Below, in pieces: positions 8,139 to 14,727 of a stretch of 24,577 nucleotides of DNA (positions are counted from its first letter, which is position 1; every line of letters begins with the position of its first letter). The position numbers and the translations under genes are program-made. The stretch is taken from positions 1-24,577 of IMG/VR virus record IMGVR_UViG_3300048117_000167; one strand, given 5' to 3'. The stretch comes from a virus. The notes under the pieces were generated by a model that searched no databases, was not told the DNA's origin, and saw only the letters and a list, made by a program, of their open reading frames with translations.

Positions 8139-9805
8139 TACCTTATGTTATTAATGAGTGAATGTGATTCTTTTACTGATACTGTGAATTGAACTAGTCC
8201 GTTATTGGCGTGCGTTTTCTTTTGTAAGCTATTTGTAGTTACGTTTACTGGCTTAACATTACCTTTGTGTTCCATCCACACCTCCTCAGATACGATAAGC
8301 TGTCTAAACACCTCAGAATAGCTCTCGTGGAGGTAGTCGGTATTCAAAGTATGACGAACTGTCGCGTTCTTATTGAAATCCCTGACAGAATGTCTGCCGT
8401 AGTTGTTGGATAGGTTATCATAATCAAAGTTGATACTATTGTAGCTACTGCCTTTGGCTGACATAGACTCAGTAGTCTTAGCTGAGAAGTGGATATCTTG
8501 TAGAGCTCCAAATTTGTTAACGAAAGTTAGCCTTACATTCTCATACTTATTACACGGTAACGTCTCAACAGAGATAACCTCTACTTTGCCGTCAGACTTA
8601 ATAACGTGAGCCTCATCTATGTCTAGCTCAGATACGTACTCCATAATGTCGTCAGAGCAGTTCTCGTCTATAATAGTACCTCCGTCCTTCATCACTCTAG
8701 CGTAGAATGTAGAGGCAGACTGTCCAGCAGATGTAGCGTAGTTGATAGCTCCATATGAATCGCTATCACTAGCGTTGTACTCAGTTAAAACAGAGCTCTT
8801 TTCAACTTGAGCACCCCATATATACACACCGTTAGAAGTGCTGCCAGTAAAAGAGATTAGTCTAGAGCTAGTTAAGCTTTGTGATGTAGCGAAAAGTAGC
8901 CTTCCTAAGGATGTAGAGCCTGTAGATGTTAGTGTTGCAGATATTCTGCACCAGCCGTCACTCATTTTGTCTATACTAACCGAATCTATGCCGCTAGATG
9001 GAGCTCCAGCTACACCGTCATCTAGGTCAAAGTTGACGTGTGAATTAGTGAATCCAGAAGAACCACATATCTGAACATATCTCCTACCGTTATTTTTAAC
9101 AAAAAAGCTGACAGTGTAGGTGACTCCTGACGTTACGCTTACATCTTGTCTTATAAAGTGAGAGCCAGTTACAGCTGTCTCCATTATTGAGTCTGCATTG
9201 AGAGTACCTGTAGGGGATTCGGTTACGTTTGCGTTAGCAGTAGTCCTATTCATTGCCCAGTCAGAGTCGGTAAAGTCCTCAGAGTGGTCAAATAAGTTTT
9301 TACCAGCTAACTTAGAGATAAACTTGACCTCTCCGTCCTTATAAAATACAGCCGTGTCAGCACCCTTTGTAGGGATAACTGCTGTAGTGTCCTCAGGAAC
9401 TGAGACATAGTCGTTAGACATTAACACTTCGTCTGATTTTAGGTTGTTATCTGAACTACTGCTCCAGTATTGAACAAAGTCCTCATCTATATACCCATCT
9501 GTAGCTAGATACTTATTACTAGAAACAGTTCCACCGCCACCTCCAGAACTAACTGACATAGATATATAAACCCATACAGCTTCTGTAACGTAGTCTCCGT
9601 TGAATGATTGGTCTACATAGTCTCTAATGAGCTCAGATACCTCAAATGTAGCTTTTCCTGAGCTGTTGTGTGCCTTTGTTAGTGTATATTGTACGGAAGT
9701 GGGTACATCACTAGAGTTGCCGTTCCAGACATATAGAGATACGGTTGTAGAATCTCCACTTGTTGATTGGATAAAAAACGGAGAGCGTGTGTATATTAAA
9801 CTCAT
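8138..9805 (-). CDS. Tail protein with an inserted carbohydrate-binding-like domain
   Basis: 555 residues. The N-terminus (MSLIYTRSPFFIQ, then KATFEVSELIRDYVDQSF) and the C-terminal half (NYATSAGQSASTFYARVMKD, NKYENVRLTFVNKFGALQDI) look like one conserved tail protein. Residues about 168-345 form a separate beta domain: GKNLFDHSEDFTDSDW, RQDVSVTSGVTYTVSFFVKN, SDGWCRISATLTSTG and NGVYIWGAQVEKSSVLTEY. This is the pattern of a carbohydrate-binding-like module common in phage adhesins. The layout suggests a surface-binding module inserted into a tail-tip scaffold. The ATG overlaps the upstream gene by 4 nt (ATGA). Tail location is well supported by neighbours; sugar binding is inference. Confidence 0.65.
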   Translation of the reverse strand: MSLIYTRSPFFIQSTSGDSTTVSLYVWNGNSSDVPTSVQYTLTKAHNSSGKATFEVSELIRDYVDQSFNGDYVTEAVWVYISMSVSSGGGGGTVSSNKYLATDGYIDEDFVQYWSSSSDNNLKSDEVLMSNDYVSVPEDTTAVIPTKGADTAVFYKDGEVKFISKLAGKNLFDHSEDFTDSDWAMNRTTANANVTESPTGTLNADSIMETAVTGSHFIRQDVSVTSGVTYTVSFFVKNNGRRYVQICGSSGFTNSHVNFDLDDGVAGAPSSGIDSVSIDKMSDGWCRISATLTSTGSTSLGRLLFATSQSLTSSRLISFTGSTSNGVYIWGAQVEKSSVLTEYNASDSDSYGAINYATSAGQSASTFYARVMKDGGTIIDENCSDDIMEYVSELDIDEAHVIKSDGKVEVISVETLPCNKYENVRLTFVNKFGALQDIHFSAKTTESMSAKGSSYNSINFDYDNLSNNYGRHSVRDFNKNATVRHTLNTDYLHESYSEVFRQLIVSEEVWMEHKGNVKPVNVTTNSLQKKTHANNGLVQFTVSVKESHSLINNIR

Positions 9806-10359
9806 TTCTTTTTCTTTAATTGTTTTACTATTTGATTTCCTATGTTGTGAGCTATATCCATAGAGATAGCTTCGTGATATTGTTTTAGCATAGGTTGATA
9901 TCTACGCATAAAGGGTTTACTGAAAAATAGAGTTTTAGTGATACCTTTTTTATGTACTGATCTGGCTACAGCGTAAGGATTAAGTCCTCGCTTCTCAGCC
10001 CAGTCTTTAATAGCTTTGATAGGTAGAGCTTTTTTAGACTTTCTAAAACGCCCCTGTCTACCGAATATAGAGTTACCAGTCTTAGCTGCGTGTCTATTGT
10101 CAACTGGACTAGTGCCCTTAACACCTTGATCTTGAAACACTCCGTAGTCGTTAAGCTCAAACCTAACTGAAGGCATAGATGAACCTCCTAAGAATTTAGC
10201 AGAAACTGACCTATTAAACTTCTTTGTAACGTACCCCTTTATAGAGCTATGTAGATCACCTTTAGACTTAAGGTTTCTCTTAGCCTGAGATACTACATAT
10301 TTCTTGTAGACCTCCAGTACCTTCGTAGCTCTAGGATATGTAGAAGTAATTTTTAGCAC
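9802..10359 (-). CDS. HK97 gp10-like tail completion protein
   Basis: 185 residues, strongly basic (C-terminus IVKQLKKKK). SVRFELNDYGVFQDQGVKGT (about 75-95), then SIFGRQGRFRKSKKALPIKA and IKDWAEKRGLNPYAVARSVH, then KPFMRRYQPML are the usual features of small head-tail joining or tail completion proteins of the HK97 gp10 kind. They act at the top of the tail tube. It overlaps the upstream gene by 7 nt and the downstream gene by 4 nt, so translation is probably coupled. Confidence 0.65.
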   Translation of the reverse strand: MLKITSTYPRATKVLEVYKKYVVSQAKRNLKSKGDLHSSIKGYVTKKFNRSVSAKFLGGSSMPSVRFELNDYGVFQDQGVKGTSPVDNRHAAKTGNSIFGRQGRFRKSKKALPIKAIKDWAEKRGLNPYAVARSVHKKGITKTLFFSKPFMRRYQPMLKQYHEAISMDIAHNIGNQIVKQLKKKK

Positions 10360-10799
10360 AAGTCAACGCTGTTTTGTATGGTTATATTTAAGTCTAATCC
10401 TACCCCAGCCAATTTGTCCTCGAACCTGTCAGAGAAAAACTCTACGTCAGCGTCCTCCTCAACTTGATATCCTTGCTCATATAGGTTACCTCTCTTAAGC
10501 TCTTGAGTGGTCTTAGTGGCAGCTGCTAGCATATTATTAAGCTTGTATATCTCGGAGTCATTGAAGTCCTCCTCATTATCGTTAGATACGTCAACTATGT
10601 CTAGAAATAATATAGAGACCTCTATCTCGCTAGTAGCGTCAGATATTGAGCCAGCAGAGATGCCAACGTGAGCTAAAGGATAGATGTCCTGTTTCAATAA
10701 CTCAACCTCGTCAATGTTTCCAAATGTAACTGAGTTAATAAGCTTGTTGTTAGTTAGCTCAGTCTTAATAGCGTTTGTTAAGTTTAATAGTGATTTCAT
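10353..10799 (-). CDS. Probable tail terminator / tail completion protein
   Basis: 148 residues, acidic. The N-terminus MKSLLNLTNAIKTEL, LAHVGISAGSISDATSEIEV and VSILFLDIVDVSND followed by helical and acidic C-terminal parts fit small alpha/beta tail terminator proteins that cap the tube. Similarity is weak at sequence level, so the call rests mainly on size and position between the tail assembly chaperone and the gp10-like gene. Its ATG overlaps by one base (TAATG) the stop codon of the chaperone's -1 frame extension, not that of the zero-frame product, which ends 82 nt earlier. Confidence 0.5.
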   Translation of the reverse strand: MKSLLNLTNAIKTELTNNKLINSVTFGNIDEVELLKQDIYPLAHVGISAGSISDATSEIEVSILFLDIVDVSNDNEEDFNDSEIYKLNNMLAAATKTTQELKRGNLYEQGYQVEEDADVEFFSDRFEDKLAGVGLDLNITIQNSVDLC

Positions 10800-11550
10800 T
10801 ACTTCCTTCTTTTTGAAATTTTATTCTCAGTATCTTGTTTATCCTTTTCGAACGATAACCACGTTAAGGCATCGTATACGTTTATTTTAGTGCTTTCTCT
10901 AAATTTCGTTGCATCTCCTCCACTAAGCGAGTGTAGTGCTCCGAACCACCCCCACCTTTGGCTAAACTGCCCTTCAAGAGAGAAGTCAGTGAGTTCTTTT
11001 GTTTCATCTTTTTGCTTAATTTCTCCAAATAGATAGCTGAATGTACTAACAAGTGACTGCTTAAACGGTAAAAAAAAAGCGTTGCATTTACAAATTGACT
11101 AGCTGGTAGAGACTTCATAATCTCGTGATCTCCCTTAGAACCCCTGTAAGGCTCTATATTGTACATATTACCTACCTTATCGTTAACTGGTCTGAATAGA
11201 ACAGCAGCAGCCTTATGCCACTCTGACGGCTTAGTTAAGTACTCCTCTAAGTCTATATACTCTCCTAGAGTTAATTCCTCTAGGTCAGGAATGAATCCGT
11301 AAGTAGTATTGTTGAATTCAAAGGTATATTCTAGCGGAGGCATCTCGTCCATAGCGTCGACTATGTCTTTTATAAGTTCGTCAGCCTGAGATTGAGGTAT
11401 AGACCTAACCTCACTCATAGGTGTATCTAAAAATATGTTCAGCATCTTATGACCTACAAAGTCCTTATCTTCATCGTCAGCTATCATTGTATACTTCTGA
11501 TACTGATCTAGAGTGATTCCAGCTCCGTTAAGTGGGATTTGTGCTATCAT
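10799..11550 (-). CDS. Tail assembly chaperone, -1 frameshift (GT-type) product
   Basis: Ribosomes slipping by -1 at the T9 run after codon 160 would enter an open frame of 90 residues, giving a 250-residue product. The -1 frame contains EIKQKDETKELTDFS, RWGWFGALHSLSGGD and ALTWLSFEKDKQDTENK, which I recall as typical of the second tail chaperone frame in Bacteroidota phages. The -1 frame has a TAG at 11099-11101, just upstream of the T-run, and no ATG, GTG or TTG, so independent initiation is unlikely. Its stop TAA overlaps the next ATG. The layout matches gpG/gpGT of lambda, which recruit the tape measure during tail assembly. Confidence 0.75.
10882..11550 (-). CDS. Tail assembly chaperone, zero-frame (G-type) product
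   Basis: 222 residues directly after the tail tube gene and before tail completion genes, the standard place for a tail assembly chaperone. EYTFEFNNTTYGFIPDLEEL and LTLGEYIDLEEYLTKPSEWH (residues about 73-112) form the conserved core, followed by the AAVLFRPV motif. After the T9 run (Leu158-Phe159-Phe160) the zero frame continues 62 residues as a basic helical tail ending EEMQRNLEKALK. The gene shares one base with the tube gene. About 190 nt of its 3' end are also read in the -1 frame, so two frames appear constrained here. Confidence 0.7.
   Translation of the reverse strand: MIAQIPLNGAGITLDQYQKYTMIADDEDKDFVGHKMLNIFLDTPMSEVRSIPQSQADELIKDIVDAMDEMPPLEYTFEFNNTTYGFIPDLEELTLGEYIDLEEYLTKPSEWHKAAAVLFRPVNDKVGNMYNIEPYRGSKGDHEIMKSLPASQFVNATLFFYRLSSHLLVHSAIYLEKLSKKMKQKNSLTSLLKGSLAKGGGGSEHYTRLVEEMQRNLEKALK
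11070..11078 (-). other. T9 slippery run, probable -1 frameshift site
   Basis: On the coding strand the run reads C-TTTTTTTTT-A, phased CTT TTT TTT TAC in the zero frame. This contains a perfect T_TTT_TTT slippery heptamer. It lies at the very start of the interval where the -1 frame is open (after the TAG at 11099-11101). Confidence 0.65.
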
Positions 11551-12143
11551 TAGAACCCTATTATTTGTTTCGATATAAACTCACCGGTTTTACCAGCATC
11601 TCCTAAGTCATCATTAGACTCGATAACTACAGTAACTCCAGTGAAGTCTCCCATAGAGCTACCAGTTACTACATTCGCTGACACAAGTTCAGCACCTCTA
11701 GCAGATATCTTAGCGTCCTCTTGAGTGTACCTATTCCCGCATCCCATAAGTATCAAGCAATCTTCAGGAGATACTGATAGGTCACCAACAGCTACACCAG
11801 CTCTAGTCTCTACACCTACATAGAAGCGACCCTTAGCTAGAGTCATAATAGTGTCGAATAACTGATGCTCTAAGCCTTTTAGGTTTATCTCCAGAGTTTT
11901 CTTTTGGTATGCAGTTCCGTTCTCTCTAGAAGATATTATCTCGGAGCTAAAAGTATTACTTCCTTGCAAGTCAAACTTAAAAGCTGAAGGAGTTCCAGTT
12001 ATACCTCTAGGAGTTAGCAGAGTGTCATCGTCACTTCTCCACCAGAACAAATCTTCATCGTATATAATTATATACATAGCCTTAAGACCACCGATCTGAT
12101 CTTTACACGCTTCTAGCCTTCCAGCTGTTACATTGCAACTCAT
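11550..12143 (-). CDS. Major tail tube protein
   Basis: 197 residues. The N-terminus MSCNVTAGRLEACKDQIGGL, TPSAFKFDLQGSNTFSSEI and the SSRENGT motif (residues about 72-78), followed by KTLEINLKGLEHQ and a C-terminal SSMGDFTGVTVVIESND, match the major tail protein family I recall from flavobacterial phages. It polymerises into the tail tube. It opens the tail gene run, 8 nt after a 14-mer late element, and is followed at once by the tail assembly chaperone, the standard order in siphophages. No sheath gene is next to it, which favours a non-contractile tail. Confidence 0.75.
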   Translation of the reverse strand: MSCNVTAGRLEACKDQIGGLKAMYIIIYDEDLFWWRSDDDTLLTPRGITGTPSAFKFDLQGSNTFSSEIISSRENGTAYQKKTLEINLKGLEHQLFDTIMTLAKGRFYVGVETRAGVAVGDLSVSPEDCLILMGCGNRYTQEDAKISARGAELVSANVVTGSSMGDFTGVTVVIESNDDLGDAGKTGEFISKQIIGF

Positions 12144-12151
12144 TATAATAG

Positions 12152-12165
12152 TTTATTTAAAAACA
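12152..12165 (-). promoter_or_regulatory. Late-gene leader element TGTTTTTAAATAAA (copy C)
   Basis: A perfect copy of the 14-mer, 8 nt before the ATG of the tail tube gene. It lies after the terminator of the tRNA unit, so the tail run needs its own transcription start nearby. This is the best positional argument that the element is part of a late promoter. Confidence 0.6.
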
Positions 12166-12187
12166 GTGGTCTAGATATACTGTAACG

Positions 12188-12212
12188 AATAAAGCCCTCT
12201 ATTACAAGGGCT
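12188..12212 (-). terminator. Rho-independent terminator of the tRNA-Ala unit
   Basis: Read on the minus strand: AGCCCT, 8-nt loop, AGGGCT, then a T-rich tract (TTATT). The 6-bp stem is perfect. It separates the tRNA unit from the tail tube gene. Confidence 0.7.
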
Positions 12213-12339
12213 CTAATTCAACAAAACAAACAAATGAAAAAAGTAATTTTATAGCCTCGTCTGACTTTCCTGACTTCCTAGAGGCAACCTAGGTACTCTA
12301 TTCTACGCTTTCACGCTTTTTACCATCGCTAGGTTAATG
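12213..12339 (-). other. Transcribed segment between tRNA-Ala and its terminator, possible small RNA
   Basis: About 127 nt with no ORF. It holds CCTAG-N7-CTAGG (12278-12294), a longer-range ACCTAG/CTAGGT pair spanning about 12288-12335, and short direct repeats (AGTCAG-GAA-AGTCAG; AAAGCGTG-AAAGCGTA on the minus strand). It should be co-transcribed with the tRNA. It could be an ncRNA or simply a 3' trailer. Confidence 0.35.
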
Positions 12340-12413
12340 TGGAGGATATCGGAGTCGAACCGATGACCTCTTGAATGCAAATCAAGTGCTCTAGCCAGCT
12401 GAGCTAATCCCCC
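12340..12413 (-). tRNA. tRNA-Ala (anticodon TGC)
   Basis: The minus strand starts GGGGGATTAGCTCAGC and folds as a full cloverleaf. The acceptor arm GGGGGAT/ATCCTCC contains a G3:U70 pair, the known alanine identity element. The anticodon stem is CTTGA/TCAAG with loop TTTGCAT (anticodon TGC, reading GCA). The T-arm is ATCGG-TTCGACT-CCGAT. The discriminator is A, and CCA is not encoded. It has its own promoter about 100 nt upstream and a terminator about 130 nt downstream, unusual isolation for a phage tRNA. Confidence 0.93.
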
Positions 12414-12513
12414 AAGATACTAAGACTTACACTTTACTATTTCCTTGGATTTCACTCCTTCGGCTTCGGTTGCTTAGTTTATATTTTAAAGAACGTTTAT
12501 CGTTTTGTTAGTA

Positions 12514-12545
12514 CAAACATACGAAATATATTTGACACTACCAAA
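12514..12545 (-). promoter_or_regulatory. Bacteroidota-type promoter (second class) for tRNA-Ala
   Basis: On the minus strand TTTG at 12545-12542, 20-nt spacer, TATGTTTG at 12521-12514. The spacer holds TGTCAAATAT and the palindrome AAATATATTT. It shares TGTCAAATAT-N4-CGTATGTTTG with the promoter at 22150. Transcription would run into a leader of about 100 nt (12414-12513, no gene) and then the tRNA. Confidence 0.7.
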
Positions 12546-13007
12546 TTATCCACGAAATTTTCTGATATTTTTTATTACAGCGTCTACTCTAAGCTTGTCA
12601 GCTATGCCGTTACCTACTGATGTGTATGGCTTCACTAAGCAAGTTGTGGTAATAACTCCGTCTCTAACTATAGCGTAATACATAGTGCCTTGAGACTCAC
12701 CTCTACTATTGTGTATAGATGCTACTAACTGCTTACCTTTACTTGACTGCTTGTCAGCTTCGCTATTAAACTTAGTTAAGCTCATTTGTAGTTGGCCTAA
12801 CATAAAAGCATAAGACTTCCTAGAGCTCGTCTTAAGAGCTGAGATAGCCTCTAACTTGTCCTTAACTTGTTGTTTGAAGCTGTCTGATATAGACATAGTA
12901 CCTACTTTAGTGTAGTTAGCTGTAGTAGACTCTACTTTAACGTCTACGCTTGCAAGAGCTTCTAATCTCTGCTCCATTCTCTCGTTAGTGTGATTCGTTA
13001 CTGTCAT
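12546..13007 (-). CDS. Small phage protein of unknown function
   Basis: 153 residues, soluble and basic, no signal peptide. The first 70 residues look helical (NERMEQRLEALASVDV, FKQQVKDKLEAISALK). The C-terminal part has a beta hairpin-like stretch, GTMYYAIVRDGVITTTCLVK, then a Lys/Arg-rich end. I recall similar short 'AIVRDGxIxT' proteins in flavobacterial phages without assigned role. It shares one base with the upstream 93-residue gene and belongs to the unit driven by the promoter at 13299. Its end abuts the -33 box of the next promoter. Confidence 0.6.
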   Translation of the reverse strand: MTVTNHTNERMEQRLEALASVDVKVESTTANYTKVGTMSISDSFKQQVKDKLEAISALKTSSRKSYAFMLGQLQMSLTKFNSEADKQSSKGKQLVASIHNSRGESQGTMYYAIVRDGVITTTCLVKPYTSVGNGIADKLRVDAVIKNIRKFRG

Positions 13008-13288
13008 TATTGCTTTATTTTTACATTCATAACTCTACCGAAGCTATCTTTATAGCTGCCTTTCACACTCCCCATAAGTTGGTCATACATAAAGTCGGAG
13101 CGTACACCGTCCCAAGCGTTTCTATCCCCCTCTAGAGTTATGTATTGAACTGAGTCTAAGTAACCTTTGTAGTCCCTAAAGTGAACTATAGCTTTATGGT
13201 CTGCTGTAAGAGAGCCCAATTTTTTCAGGGTTTCTATTGTTACTTCTTTTTTCGGGAACTTGTTAGAGAATGTCATATCTTGTTTCAT
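13007..13288 (-). CDS. Small phage protein of unknown function (start moved inside the longer frame)
   Basis: 93 residues starting MKQDMTFSNKFPKKEV. A longer frame starts at 13309, but that ATG overlaps the -7 box of the promoter at 13299-13306, so transcripts would begin downstream of it. The ATG at 13288 is therefore the better start, giving a very short leader. MTFSNKF a few codons on is a further option. The protein is soluble and mixed alpha/beta (HKAIVHFRDYKGYLDSVQYI), and I do not recognise it. The next gene starts on its last base, which indicates a two-gene unit. Confidence 0.6.
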   Translation of the reverse strand: MKQDMTFSNKFPKKEVTIETLKKLGSLTADHKAIVHFRDYKGYLDSVQYITLEGDRNAWDGVRSDFMYDQLMGSVKGSYKDSFGRVMNVKIKQ

Positions 13289-13298
13289 TTTGATAGTA

Positions 13299-13329
13299 CA
13301 AATATACATAAAAAAATAAAGCCACCAAA
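13299..13329 (-). promoter_or_regulatory. Bacteroidota-type promoter with upstream palindrome
   Basis: Minus strand: TTTG (13329-13326), 19-nt spacer, TATATTTG (13306-13299), an exact fit to the Bacteroidota consensus. The palindrome at 13350-13370 lies 20 bp upstream of the -33 box. It drives the 93- and 153-residue genes. Confidence 0.8.
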
Positions 13330-13349
13330 CTATTTGATGACTTTTTTCT

Positions 13350-13370
13350 TATTTATATTCATTATGAATA
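13350..13370. promoter_or_regulatory. Palindromic operator-like site (copy 1)
   Basis: TATTTATA-TTCAT-TATGAATA, a 21-bp dyad with one mismatched pair. The gap to the -33 box of the promoter at 13299 is 20 bp. It sits just after the stop of the 56-residue ORF. Confidence 0.65.
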
Positions 13371-13371
13371 A

Positions 13372-13542
13372 CTAGCCTAGAGCTCTGTCTATTCTAGTAA
13401 GTTGCTTTTTTAACTCTGCTCTAGTAGCCGTTATCTGATTGATACGCTCTAGAATGGCCTCACGTCTATATCTAAGAGACGCCTCTGTCTCTGGAGCTGT
13501 GTGAGTAGTGAGCTTATTAAGCATTAACTGTAATTCTCTCAT
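13372..13542 (-). CDS. 56-residue helical protein
   Basis: Starts MRELQLMLNKLTTHTAPETE and continues as a highly charged helix (RYRREAILERINQITATRAE, then LKKQLTRIDRALG), probably a coiled coil. It starts 3 nt after the stop of the 25-residue membrane peptide and ends at the operator-like palindrome, so it is the last gene of the unit driven from 14665. Amino-acid pattern and tight packing support translation. I do not recognise it. A small DNA-binding or anti-factor role is possible but not shown. Confidence 0.6.
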   Translation of the reverse strand: MRELQLMLNKLTTHTAPETEASLRYRREAILERINQITATRAELKKQLTRIDRALG

Positions 13543-13545
13543 ATA

Positions 13546-13623
13546 CTAATATAAAGTTATTGCCCTAATGGCTATGTAGATGACTACAAACAGACAAACT
13601 GCTGTGCCCTCCTTCCTACTCAT
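13546..13623 (-). CDS. 25-residue single-span membrane peptide
   Basis: Reads MSRKEGTAVC, then LFVVIYIAIRAITLY: a positively charged N-terminus and one hydrophobic span filling the rest. The ATG overlaps the stop of the upstream 76-residue membrane protein (ATGA), which implies coupled translation. It resembles many tiny phage inner-membrane peptides. A holin-like or inhibitory role is conceivable, but length and sequence alone do not show it. The stop lies 3 nt before the next gene. Confidence 0.5.
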   Translation of the reverse strand: MSRKEGTAVCLFVVIYIAIRAITLY

Positions 13624-13850
13624 ATTACGTTGAATATTTGTAGAGTGTATCCTATTACGCTGGATATATTAAGTAATACTAAATTCCATTGCTTAGCCTT
13701 GTACACTTGAGGTGTAAGCATAGCTATGCCTAGAGCCAGCAACACAAAGCCTATTTGATAGCTGACTAGATATGGAGCTACTAGGAGTACGCCAGTACCC
13801 ATATAAGCCACCTTATCCGTTAAATCTATCTTCTTTTTAACTGTTTTCAT
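13620..13850 (-). CDS. Small integral membrane protein
   Basis: 76 residues. A basic N-terminus (MKTVKKKIDLTDK) precedes three hydrophobic segments: VAYMGTGVLLVAPYLVSY, IGFVLLALGIAMLTP and LVLLNISSVIGYTLQIF. An inner-membrane location is clear from hydrophobicity. It overlaps the upstream gene by 14 nt and the 25-residue peptide by 4 nt. Holin or membrane-modifying protein are possible roles, but no endolysin is visible next to it, so neither can be assigned. Confidence 0.6.
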   Translation of the reverse strand: MKTVKKKIDLTDKVAYMGTGVLLVAPYLVSYQIGFVLLALGIAMLTPQVYKAKQWNLVLLNISSVIGYTLQIFNVI

Positions 13851-14121
13851 CTGGATTAGCTTTTAGGTAGTAATGTACGTATATCTCGTTAACCTTGTCA
13901 GTCATCTGCTGCCCTTGTTCATATTCGTGCTTACCTACGTGTCTAGCGTTCCCAGTCTCTATAACTAGGTTGACATAGCTCTTAGTCTTTGTCTTTGGTT
14001 TACCGTTAGCACCTACACCTCTATATGTATATGTATTAACAGTACACTGAGGGTACACCCTTAGAGAGTTAGTGCTCATAGCCCAGCTCTTAGCTTTCTC
14101 TATAGTTTTATAACTGGACAT
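13837..14121 (-). CDS. Small phage protein of unknown function
   Basis: 94 residues, basic, soluble. It contains VYPQCTVNTYTYRGVGANGK, a Lys/Thr-rich patch PKTKTKSY and an acidic C-terminus. Beta-rich character with many Tyr and Thr. I do not recognise a family. It overlaps its neighbours by 14 nt on each side within the unit driven from 14665, which supports it being a real gene. Confidence 0.55.
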   Translation of the reverse strand: MSSYKTIEKAKSWAMSTNSLRVYPQCTVNTYTYRGVGANGKPKTKTKSYVNLVIETGNARHVGKHEYEQGQQMTDKVNEIYVHYYLKANPDENS

Positions 14122-14326
14122 CTATCTTACCGTTTTTATAGTGGTTGACAACTACTCCAGTCTTAAGCGTTACAGTTCTGTAAGGCTTTACGTTTATCTT
14201 AATAAGTATATTGTTTATCATATCCTTAGGATTGAGTTTCCATAGTGCAATGTATCTCACTGTGTTACCTACCTTTAAAACAAGGTAGTCATCATACGTT
14301 ACGTGATAGCTTATGTATTTTTTCAT
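14108..14326 (-). CDS. Small phage protein of unknown function
   Basis: 72 residues, basic and beta-rich: MKKYISYHVTYDDYLVLKVG, then VRYIALWKL, and the C-terminal hairpin-like VTLKTGVVVNHYKNGKIDVQ. No signal or membrane segment. Not recognised. It shares one base with the upstream 106-residue gene and 14 nt with the downstream gene, so it is part of the same coupled cluster. Confidence 0.55.
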   Translation of the reverse strand: MKKYISYHVTYDDYLVLKVGNTVRYIALWKLNPKDMINNILIKINVKPYRTVTLKTGVVVNHYKNGKIDVQL

Positions 14327-14646
14327 TATATATCTGTGTAAGGGTTAAAAGGTTCTCCGTAAGCTTCGACAGATAGCTCCTCGTGTATCTCTCTTCCTTC
14401 CTCTGTTAGTACGTAGTCTACCTTACCTCCGCCTAACATAAAGTAGTCTATATGCTCAACAGTCTCCTCAAACTCAACTCCAGCTTGTTCTATAAGCCAG
14501 TTATAAGCGAAGTGACCAGTGTACTCGTCTATAATGTACGAGCCTCTGTAATCACTGTTTATGTAGTCTTTAAGGTCGAACACAGTCTCCACCTCATTCT
14601 CTGGCAGTGTTGGGTCAAATTTCTGATTGGTATATGTTACTTTCAT
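14326..14646 (-). CDS. Acidic phage protein of unknown function (start moved downstream of promoter)
   Basis: 106 residues starting MKVTYTNQKFDPTLP. A frame start 48 nt further up lies within the promoter at 14665-14695 (its first codons encode the -33 box), so it cannot be transcribed from that promoter. The protein is acidic with FDLKDYINSDYRGSYIIDEY and FEETVEHIDYFMLGGGKVDY. Early phage proteins of this charge often bind host proteins, but that is only a general observation. First gene of a six-gene cluster. Confidence 0.6.
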   Translation of the reverse strand: MKVTYTNQKFDPTLPENEVETVFDLKDYINSDYRGSYIIDEYTGHFAYNWLIEQAGVEFEETVEHIDYFMLGGGKVDYVLTEEGREIHEELSVEAYGEPFNPYTDI

Positions 14647-14664
14647 TGCTTTGTTATTATGATA

Positions 14665-14695
14665 CAAATATAAGGTAAATTCTATAACTACCAAA
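14665..14695 (-). promoter_or_regulatory. Bacteroidota-type promoter with upstream palindrome
   Basis: Minus strand: TTTGGTAG with TTTG at 14695-14692, 19-nt spacer, TATATTTG at 14672-14665. The palindrome at 14706-14726 ends 10 bp upstream. It drives the cluster 14646 to 13372. Confidence 0.85.
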
Positions 14696-14705
14696 CATTA
14701 TGCGT

Positions 14706-14726
14706 TATTTATATTGATTCTAAATA
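14706..14726. promoter_or_regulatory. Palindromic operator-like site (copy 2)
   Basis: TATTTATA-TTGAT-TCTAAATA, a 21-bp dyad with one mismatched pair, 10 bp from the -33 box of the promoter at 14665. It starts directly after the stop codon of the gene at 14728. Confidence 0.7.
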
Positions 14727-14727
14727 G

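Noticed and set aside
9966-10160. 64-codon minus-strand frame
   Set aside because: It lies entirely inside the gp10-like gene in another frame, with no leader or family resemblance.
10930-10990. Alternative slip sites in the chaperone gene: GGTGGGGGT run and C_AAA_AAG
   Set aside because: Neither gives a perfect X_XXY_YYZ heptamer in the zero frame; the T9 run does and lies at the opening of the -1 frame.
12278-12294. CCTAG-N7-CTAGG as a T-arm of a second tRNA
   Set aside because: Geometry fits a 5-bp stem with 7-nt loop, but the loop lacks the TTCRA pattern and no cloverleaf can be built around it.
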